Positions 43,321-52,278 of a stretch of 64,000 nt of DNA are shown here, one piece after another. A program made the translations under genes and the position numbers. Source of the stretch: Chitinophaga pinensis (GTDB lineage Bacteria; Bacteroidota; Bacteroidia; UBA7662); assembly GCA_945874665.1 (NCBI GenBank), contig CAMCHJ010000001.1:124001-188000 (forward strand), written 5' to 3'. The notes under the pieces were generated by a model. That model did no database searches, was not told the origin of the DNA, and saw only the letters and a program-made list of their open reading frames with translations. The first letter of the stretch is position 1. Each line of letters opens with the position of its first letter.

Positions 43321-44805
43321 ATGAAATACATTGCACCCCTCCTTTTGGCCCTTGTGATTAGCTTTTCGGGCCATGCCCAAAACGGCAGCAGTCTCAAACA
43401 AGCCTACATTGAGCAATACAAACTGATGGCCATCGAAAACATGCACCGCACCGGTGTGCCCGCCAGCATTACCTTGGCGCAGGGCCTGCTAGAGTCGGGC
43501 GTGGGTCAGAGTCCGCTGGCCATTGAAGCCAACAACCACTTCGGCATTAAGTGCCATAAAGAATGGACGGGGCCTACTTATACCATGGACGACGATGAAA
43601 AAGACGAGTGTTTTCGCAAATATGAGTCGGCTTTAGACTCTTACCTCGACCATGCCGCCTTTTTGAAATCGCGGCCGCGTTACGCCGAGCTGTTTAAACT
43701 CGAAATCACCGATTACAAAGGCTGGGCCACGGGCTTAAAAGCGGCCGGCTATGCTACCAATCCAAATTACGCCCCTTTGCTCATCAAACAAATCGAAGAG
43801 TTGGGCTTGGCCGACTACGACCGCGTAAATCCAACGCAGTTAGCGGCTTTGCAGGGCAAGACAGGCGATCAGAACAGCATTGCCGCTACCACAGGAAACC
43901 CTTTACAAACGAACGAGCAGCTATATGATTGCCAAGAAGGCGTTTTCAAATACAACAAAGTAAAAGTGGTGTGTGCCAAAGCTGGCGACAGTCCGTTGAG
44001 CATCGCCGAAACCCACGGTTTGTACCCGTATCAAATCCTCAAATACAACGATTTAACAGAGGAAGTACGTTTTAAGGCAGGCGAGTTGGTATACCTTGAG
44101 GGCAAGCGCAAGCGGGCCCAGGTTGAACAGCATGTAGTGAGTGAATTTGAAAGTATTCGTGATTTGTCGCAGCGCTATGGCATCAGTACCAGCGCCATTC
44201 GTCGTAAAAACCAGTTGCGGTCAGACGAAGAATTTGCTGCAGGCGAAACAGCTTACTTCGTACAAAAGCGTGCCGAAAAGCCCAAAGTACGCAGTTTGGC
44301 TGACATCCAAGCCTTACGCTCGGAGCGTGACCGCAAAGAAGCAGCCATGAAAAAACCGGCTACACCCCCTGTAGTAAAAAGCAAGACGACCCCAGCCTAT
44401 GCCGCACCTGTTGAAAAAGTGAATGCCAAGCCCACTCCCACTGTTGCAGAAATCGGCGGCTCTATCCAAAATAAACAGCCGGAGGCAACGGAGACTGGCG
44501 TAAAAGCCACTGAAATCATCGAAACGGTGCGAAAGCCAAGCCCTGAAGCCACGAAAACAGAAACGCCAGCTGTAACCAAAACCGATGGTGCAGGCGAAAA
44601 AGTATCGGGCGATTCCCAGCCAGCCAAAGTAGAAAGCCAAAAGACGCCCGCCGACAAAGAAGCAAAGAAGCATACCGTCGTAAAGGGCGACACCCTGTTT
44701 AACATCTCTCGGCGCTATGGCATAACGGTGGCAGAGCTCAAGGAACTCAATAAAATGACGAGCAACGACCTGGTTTTAGGCGCCGAGCTCTTAGTTTCAA
44801 AATGA
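43321..44805 (+). CDS. Glucosaminidase (GH73) with LysM repeats
   Basis: 494 residues with a signal peptide (about 1-19). The GH73 domain (about 25-165) has the catalytic Glu in GLLESGVGQSPLA and NHFGIKCHKEWTGPTY. Two divergent LysM-like segments follow (about 215-262 and 265-315), then a long Thr/Pro/Lys/Glu-rich linker (about 325-440) and a canonical LysM at the end (TVVKGDTLFNISRRYGITV). It cleaves GlcNAc-MurNAc bonds in peptidoglycan while held by LysM. The stop overlaps the hpt start by four bases. Confidence 0.9.
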   Translation: MKYIAPLLLALVISFSGHAQNGSSLKQAYIEQYKLMAIENMHRTGVPASITLAQGLLESGVGQSPLAIEANNHFGIKCHKEWTGPTYTMDDDEKDECFRKYESALDSYLDHAAFLKSRPRYAELFKLEITDYKGWATGLKAAGYATNPNYAPLLIKQIEELGLADYDRVNPTQLAALQGKTGDQNSIAATTGNPLQTNEQLYDCQEGVFKYNKVKVVCAKAGDSPLSIAETHGLYPYQILKYNDLTEEVRFKAGELVYLEGKRKRAQVEQHVVSEFESIRDLSQRYGISTSAIRRKNQLRSDEEFAAGETAYFVQKRAEKPKVRSLADIQALRSERDRKEAAMKKPATPPVVKSKTTPAYAAPVEKVNAKPTPTVAEIGGSIQNKQPEATETGVKATEIIETVRKPSPEATKTETPAVTKTDGAGEKVSGDSQPAKVESQKTPADKEAKKHTVVKGDTLFNISRRYGITVAELKELNKMTSNDLVLGAELLVSK

Positions 44806-45341
44806 CTCCTGTAATCGTTAATGGCAAGCGCTTTGTGCCGTTTTTAAGTGAGGAAGCGCTAGCAGAAAAGGTTGCTGAGGTTGCTGCACGGCTGAATCGC
44901 GATTTTGATGGCAAAGACCCCGTTTTTCTGGGCGTTTTAAACGGTTCGTTTATGTTTGTGGCCGATTTATTTCGTCGCATCACCATTCCCTGCGAAATCA
45001 GCTTCGTAAAACTCGCTTCTTACAGCGGCATGCGTTCAACAGGCAGCATGAAAGAGCTCATTGGTTTAAACGAAAACCTGCGCGGCAGGCATGTGGTGGT
45101 GGTAGAAGACATTGTAGACACCGGCAATACCATTGTGGCGCTGCAGGCTGCATTAGCAAGCAGAGAGCCCGCTTCGGTGCAAATTTGTACGCTTCTGTGC
45201 AAGCCTAGTGCTTTGCAGCATACCCTTCAACTCGATTATGTGGCGCTCGAAGTGCCGGAGCATTTCTTTTTGGGCTACGGCCTCGACTTCGACGGGCATG
45301 GCCGCAATTTGCCCACGCTTTACCACTTGCAAGAGGCATAA
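44802..45341 (+). CDS. hpt: Hypoxanthine phosphoribosyltransferase
   Basis: 179 residues. The PRPP motif VVVVEDIVDTGNT lies in the middle, with an N-terminal FLGVLNGSFMFVADLFR loop and a purine-binding FLGYGLDFDG segment. It salvages hypoxanthine and guanine to IMP and GMP using PRPP. It is coupled to the glucosaminidase gene by a four-base overlap, a functionally unrelated pairing. The 271 bases after it hold a 32-codon open frame from ATG 45433 with no recognisable product, and the terminator of the helicase gene. Confidence 0.95.
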   Translation: MTPVIVNGKRFVPFLSEEALAEKVAEVAARLNRDFDGKDPVFLGVLNGSFMFVADLFRRITIPCEISFVKLASYSGMRSTGSMKELIGLNENLRGRHVVVVEDIVDTGNTIVALQAALASREPASVQICTLLCKPSALQHTLQLDYVALEVPEHFFLGYGLDFDGHGRNLPTLYHLQEA

Positions 45342-45563
45342 AGGACTGTTGCAGCTCGCTTTTATGGCCTAAACCGGCTGACTGAAGCGTTTCACTGCAG
45401 GGCCGGGATCCCGTTGGTGGTCGTATTGTTGGGATGGCCTTCAAAGCTCATGTCCACTCCGTTGCAACTATGCGTCAAACCAAATACGCCATTTACGAAA
45501 TGCCGCAAAGCTGGTGGTTCATAAGATAACACCCTTATCCCTTAATAACCAAGTCAAACAAAA

Positions 45564-45589
45564 AGCCCAAAAGGACATCCTTTTGGGCT
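45564..45589 (-). terminator. Rho-independent terminator of the helicase gene
   Basis: Stem AGCCCAAAAGG (45564-45574) and CCTTTTGGGCT (45579-45589) with a 4-base loop. On the minus strand it is followed by TTTTGTTTG, so it serves the convergent helicase gene ending at 45613. Confidence 0.87.
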
Positions 45590-45612
45590 CTGATTTGGCT
45601 ATTTAGTAAAAC

Positions 45613-46857
45613 CTACCGACTCCGCTGCTCTCCTGTTCGCGGACGATACTGCCTACCTCCCGGCCGGCGATTGCCAGATGGCTTCGGTGCTGCAGCAGCT
45701 TTGGGTACATGGGTAGGATGGACCGCCTTGTAAGGGTGATCTTCTACTACTGGTATTTTACGCGCAATCAGCTTTTCAATGTCGCGCATATAGGCCATTT
45801 CTTCGGCATCTACGAACGACAACGCGGTACCTGTGGCGCCAGCGCGACCTGTACGACCAATACGATGCACATACGTTTCAGGCACATTGGTGGTTTCGAA
45901 ATTGATTACGTGGGCCAACTCATCTACGTCGATGCCGCGCGCAGCAATATCGGTGGCTACCAGCACACGGGTGGTTTGGGCCTTAAAGTTGGCCAATGCC
46001 CGCTGACGAGCGTTCTGGGCCTTGTTTCCGTGTATGGCTTCGGCTCTGATGTCGGCACGCAGCAGAAGTTTCACGAGTTTATCGGCCCCGTGCTTCGTGC
46101 GGGTAAATACCAATGCTGTTTTGATTTCTTTGCTTTTGAGCAAGTGTATAAGCAACGAGGGCTTGTCGTTTTTATCCACGTGGAACACGTGTTGGTCAAT
46201 GATTTCAACGGTAGAGCTCACTGGATCCACCTTCACTTCTTGGGGATTGTTGAGGATGCTGCTGGCTAATTTGAGGATTTCGGGCGGCATGGTAGCCGAG
46301 AAAAACAACGACTGGCGCTGACGTGGTAAAACGGCAATCAGCTTTCTCACATCGTGGATAAAGCCCATGTCGAGCATGCGGTCGGCTTCGTCCAGTACAA
46401 AAAAGCGCACCCCAGCCAAGCTGATGATGCCTTGGTTCATTAAATCGAGCAAGCGACCAGGCGTAGCTACTAAAATATCGACTCCCCGGCGGAGGATTTG
46501 CTCTTGGCCATGTTGGCTTACGCCTCCAAAAATAACGGTGCTCCGAAGCGGCAAATGCCTACCATACGCCTGCAGGCTTTCACCAATTTGAATGGCTAGC
46601 TCTCGGGTTGGTGTTACAATAAGCCCTTTGATGATGCGATGAGCGCCATTTTCAGGGCGTTGCGCCATCAATTGCAGAATTGGAATTGAAAAAGCTGCGG
46701 TTTTGCCTGTACCCGTTTGCGCACAACCCAGGAGGTCGATGCCTTGCAATACAATAGGAATGGCTTGTGATTGGATGGGGGTGGGTTTGGTGTAACCCTC
46801 TTCTTGCAAGGCCTTTAAAATCGGGCTTGCAATGTTCAATGATTCAAATGTTGTCAT
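45613..46857 (-). CDS. rhlE: DEAD-box ATP-dependent RNA helicase, RhlE type
   Basis: 414 residues. It has the Q motif ([23 protein letters not shown]), Walker [17 protein letters not shown], the DEAD box ([13 protein letters not shown]), SAT, ARGID and the motif [13 protein letters not shown] basic Pro/Gly/Arg tail ([14 protein letters not shown]) binds RNA nonspecifically. Such helicases assist ribosome assembly and RNA turnover, often in the cold. The gene is monocistronic with a 189-base upstream gap and its own terminator. Confidence 0.93.
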   Translation of the reverse strand: MTTFESLNIASPILKALQEEGYTKPTPIQSQAIPIVLQGIDLLGCAQTGTGKTAAFSIPILQLMAQRPENGAHRIIKGLIVTPTRELAIQIGESLQAYGRHLPLRSTVIFGGVSQHGQEQILRRGVDILVATPGRLLDLMNQGIISLAGVRFFVLDEADRMLDMGFIHDVRKLIAVLPRQRQSLFFSATMPPEILKLASSILNNPQEVKVDPVSSTVEIIDQHVFHVDKNDKPSLLIHLLKSKEIKTALVFTRTKHGADKLVKLLLRADIRAEAIHGNKAQNARQRALANFKAQTTRVLVATDIAARGIDVDELAHVINFETTNVPETYVHRIGRTGRAGATGTALSFVDAEEMAYMRDIEKLIARKIPVVEDHPYKAVHPTHVPKAAAAPKPSGNRRPGGRQYRPRTGEQRSR

Positions 46858-47045
46858 AAAATTGGAATGGCGGAAACCAACACGCTTGTGGTTTTTATGC
46901 TTTTACGCATACCTTAGCATTCCGGGCAGGCAAATTACTGTGAAGATGGTTTGAAGACCAGAATGGCGGGAATGTTCCCTTCTAAATTGTTAGAGCGTAA
47001 AATTAGGCAATATTTACCACAGTTCCTAATACAGGATAAATGGCA

Positions 47046-48635
47046 TTAGCGTTGAATCAGCTGTGCCGCGTTGATTGAAACCTCCCAATTGGCCCTTAGT
47101 TTCGCGGTTTCGCGCAGGTACCAGAGCGGTTCGGGTTGAATGCGGTTAGTAATACTGCCCAAATCCAGTTGGTTATTGCCATTTAAATCGGAAAAAAAGC
47201 GAATTCGATAGGATAAAGGGCGTAATTTTTGAAATGTTATCTTCTTGTCTGCTGGTAATTTCAAACGCTGAATAAGCTCGTACCCTTCTGACATTAAATC
47301 GACATGTGTGATGCCTTTAGGTAAACTATCGAGGCCCTCGATTACCAAATCACCAAAAGCATCGGAAGAAAGGCTATTGAAGCCAAAACGGAAACTGTCA
47401 ACGGCGGCACCAAACCAATCTTGCAAAGCCCCTTGCGCGATGAATATTTCATAGCGTTTGTTTGGAAGCAGCTCGGTGGTTATTTCGAGTTGAACCCCTG
47501 AAATCTTCCAAGTAAACGGGATTTTTGCTCCTGTTAGGGTATCGTAGGCCAAACTTACCAGACTGGTATCGAAGTTCTGAGCGAGCGGCCGCGTGGCCAT
47601 TAATTTAATTGGCTCCAGCACCGATGGTTGGTTGTTTTTACGCAGCTGAAGCCTGCTCATGTCTAACGGCTGCTTGCGCTGATTGATCCGTACGGTATCA
47701 ACCCTGTCGGCATAGGCCACCCTAAAAAACAAACTATCAGCAGTGGTGAAGCGGTGATATACAAACACACTGTCTTGCATGCGCTCTACCACAACCTGGC
47801 TATCCGCCGAATCTAACAAGTTGATTTCCAATGTATCAGGAGCCGAATTAAACACGAATTTAGCAGCTCCAATTTCAGGAGACCGCCGCTCCTGCAACCG
47901 TAAATTAGCCTTCTGGTCTTTGATGAGCAAAAACTGTAAGCTGTCGGCATCAGCACTATCCAGCACCAACATTTGGTCGGCAAAAGCCGCTTCTTCGGAA
48001 ATGTTGTACTTTAAATTGCTGTCTTCATCTTTAAAAACCCACACAAAATAGCTTCCGGCCTTCAGGTTCTCTAGCGCAAAACGACCTGCTTTATTGGTCT
48101 TGGTAAAGTAAAAGGGCTTTTTTTGGTATATGGCCGAATCCCCGTAATCGGCTGGGTAAAGCGCTACGGTGATGTTTTCTTGCGGCGCTTTCTTTTCTGC
48201 ATCGAGCACCACGCCACTTACCTCTATCGAATCGAGGTAGGAGCCCGTAGAAAAAACATAGCGGAAATTCTCTAGTTTATTGCCTTCGTTTAAATCGGTA
48301 AGCGCATCGCCAAAATTGATGGTATAGGTGGTATTGGGGCGCAAACTGTCGGGACCCAAGTCGATAAACAAGGTGCCATATCGCGCCTCAAACGTTGGTT
48401 TCCCGTCTAATGCTGGTGTAAATTGAATGTTAGATGGGTTCTGCAACTTCACATACTCGTTAAAATCGAGTCTAATTTCACGTTTGTTGAAAAACAACGT
48501 GCCGTTAGTTGGCAAGGCACGCAGTAGCACTGGAGGTACAACGTCGCGCTCGCCTCCTGTTGGTGGCACCACATTGGCACAACCCCACAGCAGCAACAGC
48601 ATGACCGCCATTCCCAAAAAGCGCTGCTGACGCAT
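47046..48635 (-). CDS. Lipoprotein with Ig-like (Big_5) N-terminal domain
   Basis: 529 residues. Lipobox LLWGC (Cys19) then ANVVPPTGGERDVVPP, typical of Bacteroidota Ig-like lipoproteins. The N-terminal Big_5 domain (about 30-135) has LRLDFNEYV-like and TTYTINFGDALTDLNEGN segments. A carboxypeptidase-regulatory-like beta sandwich (about 140-215, VSGVVLDAEKKAPQENITVALYP) and further beta-rich domains follow. The function is unknown; an envelope structural or gliding/secretion role is possible. It is the last gene of the long minus-strand run that begins at nadA, one base after the methyltransferase gene. Confidence 0.83.
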   Translation of the reverse strand: MRQQRFLGMAVMLLLLWGCANVVPPTGGERDVVPPVLLRALPTNGTLFFNKREIRLDFNEYVKLQNPSNIQFTPALDGKPTFEARYGTLFIDLGPDSLRPNTTYTINFGDALTDLNEGNKLENFRYVFSTGSYLDSIEVSGVVLDAEKKAPQENITVALYPADYGDSAIYQKKPFYFTKTNKAGRFALENLKAGSYFVWVFKDEDSNLKYNISEEAAFADQMLVLDSADADSLQFLLIKDQKANLRLQERRSPEIGAAKFVFNSAPDTLEINLLDSADSQVVVERMQDSVFVYHRFTTADSLFFRVAYADRVDTVRINQRKQPLDMSRLQLRKNNQPSVLEPIKLMATRPLAQNFDTSLVSLAYDTLTGAKIPFTWKISGVQLEITTELLPNKRYEIFIAQGALQDWFGAAVDSFRFGFNSLSSDAFGDLVIEGLDSLPKGITHVDLMSEGYELIQRLKLPADKKITFQKLRPLSYRIRFFSDLNGNNQLDLGSITNRIQPEPLWYLRETAKLRANWEVSINAAQLIQR

Positions 48636-48636
48636 C

Positions 48637-49533
48637 TTAAACGAATGGGGTTTTACGGAAAATATATATTTGGCTGCTTCCTGTATCCGATGTAAACAAC
48701 GACTTTATCCAAAACCAAAGGCCCTTTGAAAAGCCCAAAAACAGGCCGCCATCCCCTTGGTTTTTGTACTTTTCGCTCAACAAACTGATATAAAAGGGAT
48801 CAAAATGCATGTTTTTCGTGGCTAAAACCTCAAACCCCTCTGCAACCACTCGCTTGCGCAGCATGGCCGGAGGAAAGTGGTACAAGTGCCGTGGTACGTC
48901 CCGTGCCGCCCAAAGCGACCCATAATGCTGAGCATCCTGACTGTTGGGATTTGGAACCGCAATCACCAAAATGCCCCCGGGCTTTACCAAACGGCCGAGC
49001 TCGGTAAATCGCTGCTGCAAGGTATGAACATGCTCTAAAACATGCCACATGGTAACCACGTGATACGTTTCTGTACATTTTTCAAGCCAGGCCTCGCTGT
49101 GAACCTTTAAATCGTATTGTATAGCTGCCCGGTTGGCTGCTTCCTGGTCCGGTTCAACGGCAGTAACTTCCCACCCTGCTTTTTTCATATTGCCTGCAAA
49201 AGCTCCAGTACCGCAGCCAATATCAAGCAACGCGCCCACGGCTGTTATGCCTTCAATTAAAGCACGCTTTTGCTTCAAAGTCACCTTGCGCACTTCGCGG
49301 TAAATGGCATTTACTACGCCCGGTGCTTCTTCATCAGTATGCGAAACATAGTCCTTACTCTCGTAATAATACCCTATCTCTGAGGCAGTTGGCCTTGGAT
49401 TAGTGAACTGTAAGCCACAATCAATGCAGCTGTCAATGTTAAAGAGCTCCTTGCTCACCGTGTAATCTTTGCAGGTTAGAAAGGCCTGCAATTGCCCGCT
49501 GCCGCATGCCGGACAGGCTATTAACTTTTCCAT
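48637..49533 (-). CDS. Class I SAM-dependent methyltransferase with N-terminal zinc ribbon
   Basis: 298 residues. An N-terminal four-cysteine ribbon (CPACGS..CIDCGLQF) is followed by the methyltransferase domain with LLDIGCGTGAFAG, VTAVEPD, MWHVLEHV and LVIAVPNPNS. Members of this group act on sugars or small molecules in surface glycan synthesis; the substrate is unknown here. The start overlaps the end of mnmG by 13 bases. Confidence 0.87.
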   Translation of the reverse strand: MEKLIACPACGSGQLQAFLTCKDYTVSKELFNIDSCIDCGLQFTNPRPTASEIGYYYESKDYVSHTDEEAPGVVNAIYREVRKVTLKQKRALIEGITAVGALLDIGCGTGAFAGNMKKAGWEVTAVEPDQEAANRAAIQYDLKVHSEAWLEKCTETYHVVTMWHVLEHVHTLQQRFTELGRLVKPGGILVIAVPNPNSQDAQHYGSLWAARDVPRHLYHFPPAMLRKRVVAEGFEVLATKNMHFDPFYISLLSEKYKNQGDGGLFLGFSKGLWFWIKSLFTSDTGSSQIYIFRKTPFV

Positions 49534-51401
49534 GCTTGTCCTTTATTCAAATAAACCATCAAAATCCCAATATCAGAAGGCGAAACCCCGCTTACTCTGG
49601 AGGCCTGACCGAGGGTAGCCGGTCGCAATTGGGTCAGCTTTTCCCGGGCCTCTTTGGAGAGCGATGTAATGCCTTTGTAGTCAAAATCGTCTTTCATGCG
49701 CACATCGTCTAAATCTCCCATTTTATCCGCTAATTCCTTCTCTTTCAATATGTAAGACTCATATTTCAGGTTGATCTCTGCTTGTTCTTTTGTTTCGTCA
49801 TTGAAGGGCGTCAGAAACGTTTGTAACTCGGTTGAGCCCGACGCCAAATCGTTCAAATGTACCTGTGGACGCAACAAGAGGCCATCGAGTTTCACTTTTT
49901 GATTGATTGGTGCCGAATCAATACCCAAGAGCACCGGATTCATTTCCTCAGGTGCTACCGATTGCTTTTTCAGGAAGCTCAAAATACGTTCCGCATCCTC
50001 TATCTTCTTTTCGACCTTGTTAAAGCGCGTTTCGCTGATGAGTCCTAGGCGGCGTGCAATTCCCGACAAACGAATGTCGGCGTTGTCTTGTCGCAGTAAA
50101 ATACGATACTCGGCACGCGATGTAAACATGCGATAGGGTTCATCTGTGCCTTTGTTCACCAAATCATCGATCAACACGCCAATATAGGCCTCAGAGCGCT
50201 TCAATATGAGCGGCTCTAACTCATTAATTTTTAAGTGTGCATTGATTCCAGCCATCAAACCCTGACAGGCAGCCTCTTCGTAACCCGTGGTGCCGTTAAT
50301 CTGCCCAGCAAAGTACAATTGCTGAATGTGCTTGGTTTCGAGCGTTGGGTACAGTTGGGTCGGTGGAAAATAGTCGTATTCAATAGCATAACCCGGCCGA
50401 AACATTTTGGCGTTTTCAAATCCTGGTATTTGCTGCATGGCAGCATGTTGCACCTCCTCGGGTAAAGAAGTACTAAAACCATTCACATACACTTCCACGG
50501 TATTCCAACCTTCTGGCTCTACAAAAATCTGATGGCGGTCGCGCTCAGCAAAACGATTTATTTTATCTTCAATGCTTGGACAATAACGAGGACCCAAACC
50601 CTGAATGCGGCCCGTGTACATGGGCGATTTGTCGAATCCTGTTTTAAGAATATCGTGCACTGTTGCATTGGTATAGGTAATCCAACAAGAACGCTGCTTC
50701 TCTAAAGGCTTGGTGTCGGTATAAGAAAACTTGCCCGGCAGCACGTCGCCAAGCTGCTCCTCCATTTTTTTGTAATCAAGACTCCTGCCGTCGATGCGTG
50801 GCGGTGTTCCTGTTTTCATGCGACCAGCTTCAAACCCTAAACTTACCAGCTGCTCGGTTATGCCATGCGCCGCTTTCTCCCCTGTTCGGCCGCCACCAAA
50901 CCGCTTTTCTCCAATATGTATGAGTCCGTTCAAAAAAGTGCCATTTGTAAGCACCACAGCTTTGGCCCTAAACTCAATGCCGAGCGAAGTAACAACCCCA
51001 GCCACCCGATCGCCGTCTGTGATGATGGAGGTGACCATATCTTGCCAAAAATCCACATTTGGGGTATCCTCTAGCATCTGCCGCCACTCGGTTGCAAACA
51101 CCATGCGGTCGTTTTGCGTACGAGGACTCCACATCGCTGGTCCTTTTGATAAGTTAAGCATCCTAAACTGAATGGCCGACCTGTCGCTGACAATGCCTGA
51201 ATAGCCGCCTAAAGCATCTATTTCACGCACAATTTGTCCTTTAGCTACGCCGCCCATAGCTGGGTTGCACGACATCTGTGCGATGGTTTGCATATTCATG
51301 GTAACCAACAGCACCTTAGAGCCCATGTTGGCCGCTGCTGCCGCTGCTTCGCAGCCCGCGTGACCTCCCCCTACAACTATAATATCGTATGCTTGATGCA
51401 T
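49521..51401 (-). CDS. mnmG: tRNA uridine-5-carboxymethylaminomethyl modification enzyme MnmG (GidA)
   Basis: 626 residues, full length. The FAD-binding VVGGGHAGCEAA is at the N-terminus, followed by NPAMGGVAKGQIVREIDALGG, with GTPPRIDGRS and the GQINGTTGYEEAA signature further on. With MnmE it modifies U34 of tRNAs. mnmG is often near the replication origin in bacteria; here it lies about 9 kb from the candidate oriC and directly downstream of two parS-like sites. It overlaps the methyltransferase gene by 13 bases. Confidence 0.97.
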   Translation of the reverse strand: MHQAYDIIVVGGGHAGCEAAAAAANMGSKVLLVTMNMQTIAQMSCNPAMGGVAKGQIVREIDALGGYSGIVSDRSAIQFRMLNLSKGPAMWSPRTQNDRMVFATEWRQMLEDTPNVDFWQDMVTSIITDGDRVAGVVTSLGIEFRAKAVVLTNGTFLNGLIHIGEKRFGGGRTGEKAAHGITEQLVSLGFEAGRMKTGTPPRIDGRSLDYKKMEEQLGDVLPGKFSYTDTKPLEKQRSCWITYTNATVHDILKTGFDKSPMYTGRIQGLGPRYCPSIEDKINRFAERDRHQIFVEPEGWNTVEVYVNGFSTSLPEEVQHAAMQQIPGFENAKMFRPGYAIEYDYFPPTQLYPTLETKHIQQLYFAGQINGTTGYEEAACQGLMAGINAHLKINELEPLILKRSEAYIGVLIDDLVNKGTDEPYRMFTSRAEYRILLRQDNADIRLSGIARRLGLISETRFNKVEKKIEDAERILSFLKKQSVAPEEMNPVLLGIDSAPINQKVKLDGLLLRPQVHLNDLASGSTELQTFLTPFNDETKEQAEINLKYESYILKEKELADKMGDLDDVRMKDDFDYKGITSLSKEAREKLTQLRPATLGQASRVSGVSPSDIGILMVYLNKGQAWKS

Positions 51402-51412
51402 TTTTATTTTGT

Positions 51413-51428
51413 TGTTCCACGTGGAACG
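51413..51428. other. parS-like ParB-binding site 1
   Basis: TGTTCCACGTGGAACG, one base short of a perfect palindrome and close to the parS consensus TGTTNCACGTGNAACA. It lies in the 35-base gap between ybeY and mnmG, 28 bases from the second site. Confidence 0.75.
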
Positions 51429-51436
51429 ATTTAATT

Positions 51437-51883
51437 TTAACCCTTGGTTTTGCCTTGTTCCACGTGGAACATACGCATAGCCAAAGACTCATCCTCTTTT
51501 TTTCGCATGGCTGCTTCTTCGGCCGAAGACTTGTCGCCTTGTCCCATTAAATGCCACAGCCCATGCACCATTACCCGATGTAATTCATCTACAAAACTAC
51601 TGCGAATTTCCTTGGCATTATCACGTACACGATCAATACTTATATAGCACTCTCCATACACCTCGCCATCATTAAGTTCAATGGGGAAAGTAATGATGTC
51701 GGTATAAAAGTCATGCTGTAGGTGTTCGCGATTCAATGCCAATAAAAACTCATCGGAACAAAATATATAACTCAATGACACCAATTCGTGTTTTCCTTGC
51801 TTCGCAACCCTTTGAAGCCAATCCTTTACAGCTCTTCGTTCCTTGAGTGGGTTGCCTACATCGGCAGTATAAAACTTAATCAT
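51437..51883 (-). CDS. ybeY: Endoribonuclease YbeY
   Basis: 148 residues. The metal motif is His107-x3-His111-x5-Asp117 (HGLWHLMGQGD); the third ligand is Asp where E. coli has His. SYIFCSDEFLLALNREHL and DIITFPIE are further family hallmarks. It matures 16S rRNA and monitors ribosome quality. The coding end contains a complete parS-like palindrome that specifies FHVEQ (139-143). It overlaps the anti-sigma-type ATPase gene upstream by four bases. Confidence 0.92.
   Translation of the reverse strand: MIKFYTADVGNPLKERRAVKDWLQRVAKQGKHELVSLSYIFCSDEFLLALNREHLQHDFYTDIITFPIELNDGEVYGECYISIDRVRDNAKEIRSSFVDELHRVMVHGLWHLMGQGDKSSAEEAAMRKKEDESLAMRMFHVEQGKTKG
51456..51471. other. parS-like ParB-binding site 2
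   Basis: TGTTCCACGTGGAACA, a perfect 16-base palindrome matching the ParB consensus, located inside the last codons of ybeY. Its 28-base centre-to-centre distance from site 1 (43 bases between starts) makes a chance pair unlikely. Confidence 0.82.
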
Positions 51884-52278
51884 CTTAAATCAATCGTAAA
51901 TTTCACCGCACGGCTTTCGTTACAATAATGGAAGTGTTTGGTGATTTGCTTTAAAAATAAAATACCCCTGCCGCCTTCTTTTTCTAAATTCTCAGTAGCA
52001 GTAGGGTCGGCTACGGCCTTCACATCAAAGCCCGCGCCCTGGTCACTGATGCAAAAAAACAACTGGCCCTGATACAGTTCATAATCAATAATCACGGTTT
52101 TAGTTGGGTCCGAAGCGTTACCATGCATAATGGCATTCTGTATGCTTTCGCCTAAAGCCAAGTGGATGTTGAAATATTGTGGCTCCGTTAAAGACAATTC
52201 ACCAGCCAACGAAACCATAATTTCATCTACCACCCCCATGTTCTGTGGATCAGACTGAATAACTACCCTTCCTTTCAT
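51880..52278 (-). CDS. RsbW-like ATP-binding protein (HATPase, anti-sigma-factor type)
   Basis: 132 residues, one GHKL ATPase domain. The N box is LALGESIQNAIMHGN, the G1 box ISDQGAGFD and the G2 region GGRGILFLKQI. It resembles serine kinases such as RsbW/SpoIIAB that bind sigma or anti-anti-sigma factors, but no partner is encoded nearby. It shares four bases with both the DUF4175 gene upstream and ybeY downstream, so the three are tightly coupled. Confidence 0.86.
   Translation of the reverse strand: MKGRVVIQSDPQNMGVVDEIMVSLAGELSLTEPQYFNIHLALGESIQNAIMHGNASDPTKTVIIDYELYQGQLFFCISDQGAGFDVKAVADPTATENLEKEGGRGILFLKQITKHFHYCNESRAVKFTIDLR

Noticed and set aside
45205-45444. 79-codon minus-strand frame overlapping the end of hpt
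   Set aside because: It is antisense to the conserved C-terminus of hpt and has no family resemblance.
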